Shown here one piece after another: positions 1 through 5,947 of a stretch of 6,209 nucleotides of DNA. The stretch's first letter is position 1. Each line of letters starts with the position of its first letter. The DNA is taken from NCBI GenBank assembly GCA_001784275.1, contig MFQB01000035.1:28641-34849 (forward strand). Direction: 5' to 3'. Both the position numbers and the translations under genes were made by a program. The DNA comes from Candidatus Magasanikbacteria bacterium RIFCSPHIGHO2_02_FULL_47_14. GTDB taxonomy: Bacteria > Patescibacteriota > Patescibacteriia > Magasanikbacterales > UBA922. The notes beneath the pieces are model-generated. The model was not told the origin of the DNA. It was given only the letters and a program-made list of their open reading frames with translations, and searched no databases.

Positions 1-14
1 GCTCCTCCTTCACC

Positions 15-37
15 AGGGTTTGGTACAGCCCTTTTAT
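15..37 (+). terminator. Weak intrinsic-terminator-like hairpin ending an upstream unit
   Basis: AGGGTT at 15-20 can pair with AGCCCT at 27-32 (one G-U pair, 6-nt loop TGGTAC). It is followed by TTTATCAT, a short T-rich tail. This is the shape of a weak rho-independent terminator for a plus-strand transcript that enters from the left of the window. The stem is only six pairs and the T run is broken, so the call is tentative. It fits with the plus-strand promoter that starts a new unit about 50 bases later. Confidence 0.35.
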
Positions 38-81
38 CATATACTCCAACAAACATCAAGGGGCTGGGCTGGCACGCCCGC

Positions 82-110
82 TTGACATACTGTTTCATTT
101 ATGGTACGTT
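82..110 (+). promoter_or_regulatory. Sigma70-type promoter of the AbiE-like operon
   Basis: A perfect -35 box TTGACA (82-87) is followed by a 17-bp spacer and a -10 box TACGTT (105-110). A TG at 102-103 makes it an extended -10 promoter (TGnTAnnnT). Transcription should start near 117, only about six bases before the ATG at 123, so the mRNA would be almost leaderless. This fits the absence of any Shine-Dalgarno sequence before the first gene. The spacing and the -35 are strong; the -10 is only partly consensus. Confidence 0.65.
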
Positions 111-122
111 ATCATCATAAAT
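97..122. promoter_or_regulatory. Inverted repeat over the -10 box, candidate AbiEi operator
   Basis: ATTTATG (97-103) and CATAAAT (116-122) are perfect 7-bp inverted arms separated by 12 bp. The gap contains the -10 box, and the right arm abuts the first start codon. Characterised AbiEi antitoxins repress their own operon by binding inverted repeats in the promoter. A repressor here would block RNA polymerase directly. The repeat is visible; its role as an operator is inference, and AT-rich 7-bp arms can arise by chance. Confidence 0.4.
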
Positions 123-740
123 ATGAAATATAGAGAAATACTGCTGGACCAGCTGAAGGACTTGCCTTATTTTAATAAAAAAACCATCTACCAACTGAGC
201 GAGCAGTATGGGCTCAAAAGCGCTACAGTTGATACCTACATCAGCCGGTCTTTGAAGCGAAAGGACATAATTCCTTTAAAAAATGGATGTTATGTGTCTG
301 CTGATTTTTTTGATAAAAACAAAAATGATACTTCCTATTTATTTTTTATCGCCAACGTGCTCCGTGCGCCATCATACATCAGCTCATGGACAGCGCTGCA
401 GTATTACAACCTCGCTACGGAAATAATTCGCGTCACCACTTCCGTCACTCTCAAAGTCACGCGAACCTACCAAACAAAAATAGGAAACTTTTATTACCAG
501 TCCATACAGAACGAACTGTTCACCGATTTCTTTTTGGTGAAAGGAGAATTTGACTTTTTCATCGCCTCCCCCGCGAAGGCACTGTTTGACTTGCTCTATT
601 TCAAAACTCGCCGTTTTGGCGGATTAAATGTAGAGAATGTAAAGTTGCTGATCTCCGAACTACGCATTGATTTTAATGAAATGGATAAAAATGAACGAGA
701 AAAATTTTTTACTATGATAAAAAAGTATGTCAGTAAGTAA
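123..740 (+). CDS. AbiEi-like type IV antitoxin / transcriptional autoregulator
   Basis: This 205-residue protein looks like the antitoxin and autorepressor of an AbiE-type toxin-antitoxin pair. Residues 1-60 form a probable winged helix-turn-helix: helices around 18-30 and 34-47, then a wing with KNGCYV (54-58), as in AbiEi N-terminal domains. The middle carries PSYISSWTALQYYNLATE (83-100), matching the family's SYxS..xAL..yxL block. Residues 148-160 (ASPAKALFDLLYF) match the iasPxKALlDLlyl block. The length is normal for the family. The ATG at 123 is chosen because the winged helix begins there and a promoter lies just upstream. The frame stays open to the left edge, but that stretch reads as non-coding. 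No Shine-Dalgarno is seen. It overlaps the toxin gene by 14 nt, so the two are probably cotranscribed and translationally coupled. The family call is firm; neutralisation of the partner and autorepression are inferred from known AbiE systems. Confidence 0.86.
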   Translation: MKYREILLDQLKDLPYFNKKTIYQLSEQYGLKSATVDTYISRSLKRKDIIPLKNGCYVSADFFDKNKNDTSYLFFIANVLRAPSYISSWTALQYYNLATEIIRVTTSVTLKVTRTYQTKIGNFYYQSIQNELFTDFFLVKGEFDFFIASPAKALFDLLYFKTRRFGGLNVENVKLLISELRIDFNEMDKNEREKFFTMIKKYVSK

Positions 741-2019
741 TCAGCTCGTTTTAATGCTTCAAGAGAAAACTAACAGTACTATGGCACGCGGCACGACTGA
801 TGCCGAAACAGTACGTAACGTTCTCAAAGAGGAATTGCAGTATTATGTGTTGAATTTTATTTATCATCACCCGGAATACAGTAACTGGGTTATGTATGGC
901 GGTTCCGCGCTTCGGATATGCCATGAGCTGGATCGGATGTCAGTTGATCTCGACTTTGAAATTGCACATACAATTGATGCCCCATTTTTGAATAAACTAA
1001 AAGACAACGTGGGAAAATACTTCAAAGATACATTCAACTTGGGCTCCGAACTGTTCACCATCAAAATAACAACTGATCGCGGATTACGTCTATGCTTTAA
1101 TATCGGCGACTTGGTTGGCATGAATATTCACTCGAAACAAATCATTGTAAAAATAGACCTGAACCACTTTGCGGCCCCAAAAACAGTGACGGAACGCATA
1201 CCGGTAAACCGCAGCCAGCTTTCTTTTGTGATTAAGACCTACAACATGTCATCGTTGATGGCCAGTAAAATAGCCGCCATCCTTTTGCGCGGACAGCGCG
1301 GTGGCGTTAATGGGATATTATATGAAGAAAAAGGGCGTGATATCTATGATCTTTTGTGGTATATGAACAAAAAAATCGTGCCTGACCTTGATTATTTGAA
1401 GGCCAAAGATATCGATATAACAAATTTACGAGAACTTTTTGACAAACTCACCTTAAAAATGAACCGCGTACATAATACCAACTTAAAAAACGACCTATCT
1501 CCCCTTTTTGTCAACCAAACGTATATTGAAAACTGGCTAAAAAATTGGCTGGAAAGCTATATGCACCTACGCGGTGAGTATGAAATAAATACTGTGATTG
1601 CGTTGACAAACATAAATATTTACAGAGACTTTCGCTCCGGCGTGTTTTCTTTTGAATACTGGTATAAAACAGAAGATAAAACAGATGTAAAAATCACTTA
1701 CAAAATTACTGAGGATTGGTTTATTTTTAAAGAAGGCAACTTAACAATATTGATAGATGAAAAAATTAAAGAAACAACTAAATTTAACGATGATAAAACC
1801 AGGGACAAAAAAACAACGAAAGAAAAAATGCTGCAGTATGCCACCCTCTTTAACAAAAAAAACAAGGACTACCTTAAAAAAACGAATGGCGCAATACTCG
1901 GCGACAGCATTACAACCAAATTGATACTGATACCTGCAGATAAACTGGACCGAAAAGAACAGGTAATGATTGATAGATCCACGCTTCTTTCGTGCGAACT
2001 GGAAGACCTATTAAAATAA
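727..2019 (+). CDS. AbiEii/MenT-like nucleotidyltransferase toxin with long C-terminal extension
   Basis: This 430-residue protein is the toxin partner of the preceding antitoxin. Residues about 30-275 are an AbiEii-type (DUF1814) minimal nucleotidyltransferase. It has GGSALR (58-63) followed by RMSVDLDFE (70-78), giving the two metal-binding aspartates D74 and D76. A likely third acidic residue is D144 in VKIDLN. K181 and R188 lie in ASKIAAILLR, and RDIYDLLW (204-211) is the family's RDxYDL motif. All expected catalytic positions are intact. Known relatives use nucleoside triphosphates; some mycobacterial MenT enzymes add nucleotides to tRNA 3' ends. The substrate here is unknown. Residues about 280-430 are an extra Lys/Asp-rich region I do not recognise; its DNA is about 34% GC by hand count. 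Family members are usually near 300 residues. The start at 727 lies inside the antitoxin gene and lacks a clear ribosome binding site. M10 (754) or M19 (781) are possible alternative starts. Confidence 0.9.
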   Translation: MSVSNQLVLMLQEKTNSTMARGTTDAETVRNVLKEELQYYVLNFIYHHPEYSNWVMYGGSALRICHELDRMSVDLDFEIAHTIDAPFLNKLKDNVGKYFKDTFNLGSELFTIKITTDRGLRLCFNIGDLVGMNIHSKQIIVKIDLNHFAAPKTVTERIPVNRSQLSFVIKTYNMSSLMASKIAAILLRGQRGGVNGILYEEKGRDIYDLLWYMNKKIVPDLDYLKAKDIDITNLRELFDKLTLKMNRVHNTNLKNDLSPLFVNQTYIENWLKNWLESYMHLRGEYEINTVIALTNINIYRDFRSGVFSFEYWYKTEDKTDVKITYKITEDWFIFKEGNLTILIDEKIKETTKFNDDKTRDKKTTKEKMLQYATLFNKKNKDYLKKTNGAILGDSITTKLILIPADKLDRKEQVMIDRSTLLSCELEDLLK

Positions 2020-2023
2020 CTAA

Positions 2024-2052
2024 AAAGAATCCCGATTTCGTCGGGATTCTTT
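2024..2052. terminator. Bidirectional intrinsic terminator between convergent genes
   Basis: AAAGAATCCCGA (2024-2035) and TCGGGATTCTTT (2041-2052) form a perfect 12-bp stem with loop TTTCG. It sits between the toxin stop (2017-2019) and the stop of the convergent 3D-domain gene (2062-2064). Read on the minus strand, the stem ends in a T5 run (A run at 2022-2026). Read on the plus strand, the trailing T run is shorter and broken. It should serve both genes and is probably stronger for the minus-strand one. Confidence 0.88.
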
Positions 2053-2061
2053 CGTAAACAC

Positions 2062-2667
2062 TTATTTTCCAACGCCTTTTGGAAATACCTTCACCTCTAC
2101 CCACTTCACTCCAAAGGCTTTGGCTTCCGGAGTAGAGGGCATCCAGATGTCTAAGCGACGTTGGCCGTTATATCGCGCATTCATTCTGTCGCGGACCACA
2201 TACTCTTTCACCTCGTCTCCAACCGTCACTTGAACAACGGTTCCGAGCGGAAGAATGTTTGTCGCAATGGTGTTGCCATTGCCGTACTTTTCATAGTACG
2301 AACACAGGTCAAAACCGTTTGCTGTAATACACGGGGTGGAGTCGGTTTGTCTAGGATCACTCGAATACGCAGTGGCTAACATCTTCATGGTCTTTGACGG
2401 TTCTCGCTCAGAGGCAACCGGAAACTCAGCGCCCTCTGCCGCGATCGCCTCTTCCTTTACCAAAGAAAGAAAGTCGCTGCCACGCTCTTGCAGCTCTGTC
2501 TTAAACGCTACCAACGAGTCAGAAATCGAGCCGGAAAAGGTAGGTCTGTCTTCCTTGGCAGCAGCAATTTGAGGAACAGCTGAAATGCCAACCAAGGCGA
2601 GTAACAAAGCGGCGGCAACAACTCGCTCTCCCATGCTGTGATACATTGTTCGGATTGGTGAATTCAT
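2062..2667 (-). CDS. Secreted 3D-domain protein, putative peptidoglycan-cleaving enzyme
   Basis: This 201-residue exported protein ends in a 3D domain, a double-psi beta-barrel related to MltA-type lytic transglycosylases and YocH/YuiC-like proteins. The signal peptide has Arg6 and Arg15, a hydrophobic core at about 16-36 (VVAAALLLALVGISAV) and a likely cleavage after A37 in IAAA|KED. Residues about 38-93 are a charged linker. Residues 98-196 are the 3D domain: ATAYSS (98-103), DSTPCITA (109-116), ILPLGT (138-143), VVRDRMN (157-163) and LDIWMPS (172-178). D160 and D173 match conserved domain aspartates. The 'vDP' aspartate of the Bacillus type is absent (ATNILP instead). C113 and C122 could form a disulfide. 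It is divergent from a class A PBP, which suggests a role in wall remodelling; cleavage is inferred, not shown. No Shine-Dalgarno precedes the ATG at 2667. M8 or M12 are alternative starts that keep the signal core. Confidence 0.85.
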   Translation of the reverse strand: MNSPIRTMYHSMGERVVAAALLLALVGISAVPQIAAAKEDRPTFSGSISDSLVAFKTELQERGSDFLSLVKEEAIAAEGAEFPVASEREPSKTMKMLATAYSSDPRQTDSTPCITANGFDLCSYYEKYGNGNTIATNILPLGTVVQVTVGDEVKEYVVRDRMNARYNGQRRLDIWMPSTPEAKAFGVKWVEVKVFPKGVGK

Positions 2668-2675
2668 AGTGGCAG

Positions 2676-2696
2676 GTTTTTTAAGCCTTAAAAAAC
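2676..2696. repeat. 21-nt perfect palindrome in the leader of the 3D-domain gene
   Basis: GTTTTTTAAG (2676-2685) and CTTAAAAAAC (2687-2696) are perfect 10-bp arms around a single central C at 2686. The palindrome lies nine bases upstream of the minus-strand ATG. Its A run supplies the U6 tract of the terminator-like hairpin next to it. It could be an operator for a dimeric regulator or an RNA hairpin near the start codon. The symmetry is directly visible; the function is unknown. Confidence 0.5.
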
Positions 2697-2723
2697 ATAA
2701 TACCCTGGACTATAGCCAGGGTA
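2690..2723 (-). terminator. Terminator-like hairpin in the 5' leader, candidate attenuator
   Basis: TACCCTGG (2701-2708) and CCAGGGTA (2716-2723) form an 8-bp stem with a 7-nt loop. On the minus strand the stem is followed by TTATG and then six Ts (A run at 2690-2695), the layout of an intrinsic terminator. It lies between the minus-strand promoter and the ATG at 2667, so it falls in the 5' leader of the 3D-domain gene and not after a gene. That position suggests attenuation or tuned read-through. The 5-nt gap before the T run would weaken termination. An insulating terminator for antisense transcription is another possibility. Confidence 0.5.
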
Positions 2724-2725
2724 GT

Positions 2726-2755
2726 TTGTTCTTGAAATTTTGTGAGCATTACTAT
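2726..2755 (+). promoter_or_regulatory. Possible promoter of the PBP gene
   Basis: TTGTTC (2726-2731) and TACTAT (2750-2755) with an 18-bp spacer are the best plus-strand sigma70-like boxes before the PBP start. The -10 overlaps the -10 of the opposite promoter (2751-2756), so the two could not be used at once. A start near 2762 would put the inverted repeat at 2763-2795 at the very 5' end of the PBP mRNA. Both boxes deviate from consensus, so this is tentative. Confidence 0.3.
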
Positions 2756-2779
2756 ACCATACAATTGGCTTTTTGTCAA
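2751..2779 (-). promoter_or_regulatory. Strong sigma70-type promoter of the 3D-domain gene
   Basis: Read on the minus strand, this is TTGACA (2779-2774), a 17-bp spacer and TATAGT (2756-2751). The -35 is perfect, the spacing is ideal and the -10 has one mismatch. The expected start is near 2744, giving a leader of about 77 nt that contains the terminator-like hairpin and the 21-nt palindrome. It is the best promoter match in the window. Confidence 0.75.
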
Positions 2780-2795
2780 GAGTGAAAAGCCAATT
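2763..2795. repeat. 11-bp inverted repeat upstream of the PBP start
   Basis: AATTGGCTTTT (2763-2773) and AAAAGCCAATT (2785-2795) are perfect inverted arms around an 11-nt centre. The centre holds the -35 box of the minus-strand promoter. As DNA it could be an operator for a regulator that would block that promoter. As RNA it would form a stem-loop ending 21 nt before the PBP ATG. There is no T run after it on the plus strand, so it is not a simple terminator. TTGGCT recurs once more at 2798-2803. Confidence 0.55.
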
Positions 2796-2816
2796 CTTGG
2801 CTAAAATAAGAGAAAT

Positions 2817-5800
2817 ATGGCCGGTCGAAAAACCAGGAGTTACGGCTATGTGCGCCAGTCTGACCCGCGAACAGAGACCCATGCCGCACCTCGTACATAC
2901 AGCCAGCCCAAAACCCACCGACCCATAAAAAAAGAGGGGGGAGGGCGGGTTACCCAGATAATATGGACTATCATCACTAGCCTTTTTCGGTTTATCTGGT
3001 TCTTCATCGCACTTGTCCTCATAAAAATCCCGCGTTTTATCTGGCGATACCGCCCAAAACTCGGTTCCGCGGCCAAACAACAACTTGGTAAAAAACTCAT
3101 ACACATGACAGTGGGCCTTGGTGTTGCCGGCTTTCTTTTTTCTGTTGTCTTATTTGCCTGGGCAAACCACAACCTTCCGGACCCGGACAAGCTCAATGAT
3201 CGACGGGTGGCGCAAAGCACCAAAATCTATGACCGAACCGGCGAGCACCTTCTCTATGAAATATTTGCAGAACAAAAACGGACTCTTGTTGAGTTGGAAG
3301 AGGTGCCCAAACCTCTGATTAACGGGGTTGTAGCCACAGAAGACACCGCCTTTTATGAACATCGTGGGATTCGTCCGTTGAGCATTGCTCGGTCGGTTGT
3401 GTTTGGACTCTTTGGGAGTAGCCGGGTTGGCGGCGGAGCCTCCACGCTCACACAGCAGCTGGTGAAAAATGCCATCCTCACGAACGAACAGACGCTCACT
3501 CGAAAAGCAAAAGAAATTATTCTTTCCGTTCGACTTGAACAAAAGTATACCAAAGAACAAATTCTTAAAATTTATTTTAACGAAATTCCCTACGGTTCAA
3601 CCAACTACGGTGTTGAAGCAGCCTCCCAAAGTTATTTTGGGAAACACGTCTCAGATTTAACTTTGGCAGAATCTGCAACGTTGGCAGGTCTGCCAAAGGC
3701 CCCAAGTCGGTACTTGAACGATCCGGACGCTCTCAAAGAACGCCGTGACTTTGTGTTGCGAAGAATGTTTGAAGAGGGATTTATTACTGAGGAAGAAAAA
3801 AATGCAGCCCAGGCAGATCCGCTTGGGATGAAAGACCGATACGAAAACATCGACGCGCCGCACTTTGTCTTTTACGTAAAAGAACAGCTCGCACAACAGT
3901 ATGGAGAACAACTTGTTGATACCGGCGGGCTTAAAGTAATCACCTCTCTTGACTGGAACCTGCAGCAAACTGCAGAAAAGGCCGTGACAGAAGAAGGGAC
4001 ACCATTTTTGGACGCCGCAGACGCTGACAACGCAGCGTTGGTTGCCATGGATCCAAAAACAAGCCAGATCCTTGCCATGGTTGGTTCGCGTGACTACTTT
4101 AACAAAGACATTAAGGGAAACTTTAACGTGGCCACTCGTGGAAAACGACAGCCGGGTTCGTCTTTCAAACCCATTATCTACACTGCGGCCTTTGAAAAAG
4201 GATATACTCCGGATACAGTTTTATTTGACGTGAACACAAACTTTGCTGCGTCCGGTAAACCGTATGAACCAAAAAACTATAACTTAAAAGAAAACGGCCC
4301 GGTCACTATGCGTCAGGCGCTTCAAGGGTCGTTGAATATTCCTGCGGTTCAAACCCTTTACTTGGTTGGTTCAAAAAAGGGCGTCGGGTTCGCTGAACGG
4401 CTTGGATACACAACCCTCAGTGGTGGCGACTTTGGCTTGTCTTTAGTGCTTGGTGGCGGAGAGGTCACATTGCTCGAACATGCGGGTGCGTACGGAGTTC
4501 TGGCAAATGCAGGTGTTAAACACTCACCTGTTTCTATTTTAAAAGTAGAGGAGCCGGACGGAAGTGTGTTGCAGGAGTGGAAGGCATCCTCCGGCGAACG
4601 AGTCCTTGACCAAAAACATGCTGCGACCGTTTCAAATGTTTTGACCGACGACGCGGCGCGTTCATTTATCTTTGGTTCCGGCAGCTTATTAACTCTGCCG
4701 GGGCGACCTGTTGCAGTAAAAACCGGAACAACCAACAACTATGTTGATGCCTGGACCGTGGGGTATACGCCGAGCTTGGTCGCTGGCGTATGGGTAGGAA
4801 ATACTGACAATACTCCAATGACAAAAGGCTTTGACAGCGTCCGTGTTGCCGCACCGATTTGGAACTACTTCATGAAAGAGGCGCTAAAAGACAAACCGGT
4901 TGAGTCGTTTCCTGCCGCTCCACCCAATGACGCAGAAAAACCTGTGTTGCGCGGTTCACAGGGCGGCTCAATTACGTTAAAGGTGGACAAGATAACAGGA
5001 AAAATCGCTACGACCTCTACCCCGGCAGAGTATATTGTCGAACGCACGTATGTGCAGGCCCACTCGATCCTGCACTACGTCGACAAAGACAACCCGCGCG
5101 GCCCTGTCCCGGAAAATCCTGGTGCAGACCCTCAATACCAAATCTGGGAAAATGCTATTCAAGACTGGATCCGTCGCAAAAAAGAAGCAGAACCAAACTG
5201 GAGTTTGAGTTTTGAAGATCCGCCAACAGAGTACGATGATATTCACTCCCTTGAGCTGATTCCATCGCTTCAGGTGCTTGCCCCGCAAGCCAGCTCCACA
5301 TTGCGTTCAAGACAAGTTACTACTGACATTCGTGTGAGCGCACCGCGTGGAGTAACAAAGGTAACTTACCGCATCGACGACAGGTACGTTGGGGTTATCC
5401 GTGAACACCCATTCAACTTGTCGTACTACGCACGTGACTTTTCCAATGGGGCACACGTGCTCACCATTATTGTCGAGGACGACGTTGGTAACCACGTCGA
5501 GCAACAAGTTCCATTTATTTTTGATGCGCCGGAAGAGTCGCCGACGGTTGTGTGGATTGGTGACTCCATGACATTGTCTCAAAGCGACTTTCCACGAGCC
5601 TTTTTTCTTGAACCGTTTCGGGTGGATCAGATTCAAGAGGTTCGTATCTACAAAGAAAAAGAAAATTCCGGTCACAAAAGTTTACTGACTACAATTTCAG
5701 ACTTCTCAAACTTATTTAACGGACAAATCACCTTTACCTGGGGCGAAACACCGGAGCGTGGCACGTGGACTTTAAGTACAGAGGTGCGCGTTGCCGGTAC

Positions 5801-5840
5801 TTCACAACAAGGCGATACGTTGCGCGTGACTGTTGAATAA
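2817..5840 (+). CDS. Bifunctional class A penicillin-binding protein (GT51 + transpeptidase) with Ig-like tail
   Basis: This 1007-residue membrane-anchored enzyme should polymerise lipid II and cross-link peptidoglycan outside the membrane. Residues 1-43 are a basic cytoplasmic tail, and hydrophobic segments follow at about 46-70 and 95-116. The GT51 domain covers about 130-320: ATEDTAFYEHRG (173-184, catalytic E175), GGASTLTQQLVKN (206-218), RKAKE (229-233) and KYTKEQILKIYFNEIPYG (243-260). The transpeptidase covers about 370-695: PGSSFKP (446-452) with nucleophile S448 and K451, SLN (505-507), and KTGT (635-638). All key residues are present. Residues 740-800 are a linker (YVDKDNP, 754-760). 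Residues about 810-905 look like an Ig-like beta-sandwich and 908-1007 like a second beta-rich module. I see no cysteine. Two hydrophobic N-terminal segments are unusual for PBP1A-type enzymes. The start at 2817 has only a weak AAGAGA ahead of it. The gene is divergent from the 3D-domain gene. Confidence 0.95.
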   Translation: MAGRKTRSYGYVRQSDPRTETHAAPRTYSQPKTHRPIKKEGGGRVTQIIWTIITSLFRFIWFFIALVLIKIPRFIWRYRPKLGSAAKQQLGKKLIHMTVGLGVAGFLFSVVLFAWANHNLPDPDKLNDRRVAQSTKIYDRTGEHLLYEIFAEQKRTLVELEEVPKPLINGVVATEDTAFYEHRGIRPLSIARSVVFGLFGSSRVGGGASTLTQQLVKNAILTNEQTLTRKAKEIILSVRLEQKYTKEQILKIYFNEIPYGSTNYGVEAASQSYFGKHVSDLTLAESATLAGLPKAPSRYLNDPDALKERRDFVLRRMFEEGFITEEEKNAAQADPLGMKDRYENIDAPHFVFYVKEQLAQQYGEQLVDTGGLKVITSLDWNLQQTAEKAVTEEGTPFLDAADADNAALVAMDPKTSQILAMVGSRDYFNKDIKGNFNVATRGKRQPGSSFKPIIYTAAFEKGYTPDTVLFDVNTNFAASGKPYEPKNYNLKENGPVTMRQALQGSLNIPAVQTLYLVGSKKGVGFAERLGYTTLSGGDFGLSLVLGGGEVTLLEHAGAYGVLANAGVKHSPVSILKVEEPDGSVLQEWKASSGERVLDQKHAATVSNVLTDDAARSFIFGSGSLLTLPGRPVAVKTGTTNNYVDAWTVGYTPSLVAGVWVGNTDNTPMTKGFDSVRVAAPIWNYFMKEALKDKPVESFPAAPPNDAEKPVLRGSQGGSITLKVDKITGKIATTSTPAEYIVERTYVQAHSILHYVDKDNPRGPVPENPGADPQYQIWENAIQDWIRRKKEAEPNWSLSFEDPPTEYDDIHSLELIPSLQVLAPQASSTLRSRQVTTDIRVSAPRGVTKVTYRIDDRYVGVIREHPFNLSYYARDFSNGAHVLTIIVEDDVGNHVEQQVPFIFDAPEESPTVVWIGDSMTLSQSDFPRAFFLEPFRVDQIQEVRIYKEKENSGHKSLLTTISDFSNLFNGQITFTWGETPERGTWTLSTEVRVAGTSQQGDTLRVTVE

Positions 5841-5880
5841 GTTCCCTTAATTCCTACCAGACCCCAAACCGGGTCGGGAT

Positions 5881-5941
5881 AAAAATATTTGGGACGGCGA
5901 CGTGGTGGTGCGGTGCGGCACGTCCACGTCGCCGAGTTCCC
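5881..5941 (-). terminator. Strong intrinsic terminator of the minus-strand small gene
   Basis: CGGCGACGTGG (5895-5905) and CCACGTCGCCG (5924-5934) are perfect 11-bp arms around an 18-nt loop. GGGA (5891-5894) and TCCC (5938-5941) can extend the base past a 3-nt bulge. On the minus strand the stem is followed at once by AAATATTTTTATC, a T-rich tail. It lies seven bases past the stop of the minus-strand small gene. The plus strand has no T run after the stem, so it should not act on the PBP transcript. Confidence 0.8.
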
Positions 5942-5947
5942 TCCGAG

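Noticed and set aside
4..10. AAGGAGG on the minus strand, a perfect Shine-Dalgarno for a gene starting just left of the window
   Set aside because: The start codon would lie outside the window, and the same bases fit a structured RNA end; there is nothing to support a gene.
1..98. Minus-strand open frame from an ATG at 98 running off the left edge (32 codons in the window)
   Set aside because: It would be antisense to the terminator-like hairpin and the operon -35 box, has no ribosome binding site, and its product resembles no family I know. If a tRNA end lies at the edge, it is the usual antisense-tRNA false gene.
3..122. Upstream extension of the AbiEi-like frame, open to the left edge
   Set aside because: All three plus-strand frames happen to be open through the first 80 bases, the extension resembles no AbiEi sequence, and the winged helix and a good promoter place the start at 123.
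2802..2807. TAAAAT as a -10 box giving a leaderless PBP transcript
   Set aside because: The only -35-like hexamer upstream (TTGTCA, 2773-2778) would need a 23-bp spacer, which is too long.
2846..3223. Minus-strand open frames antisense to the PBP gene, including one reaching into the intergenic region
   Set aside because: They overlap a protein with complete catalytic motifs, have no family resemblance or ribosome binding sites, and are shadows of its codon pattern.
5860..5875. GACCC/GGGTC hairpin after the PBP stop as a plus-strand terminator
   Set aside because: The stem is only five pairs and is followed by GGGATAAAAA with no T run, so it does not fit an intrinsic terminator on either strand.
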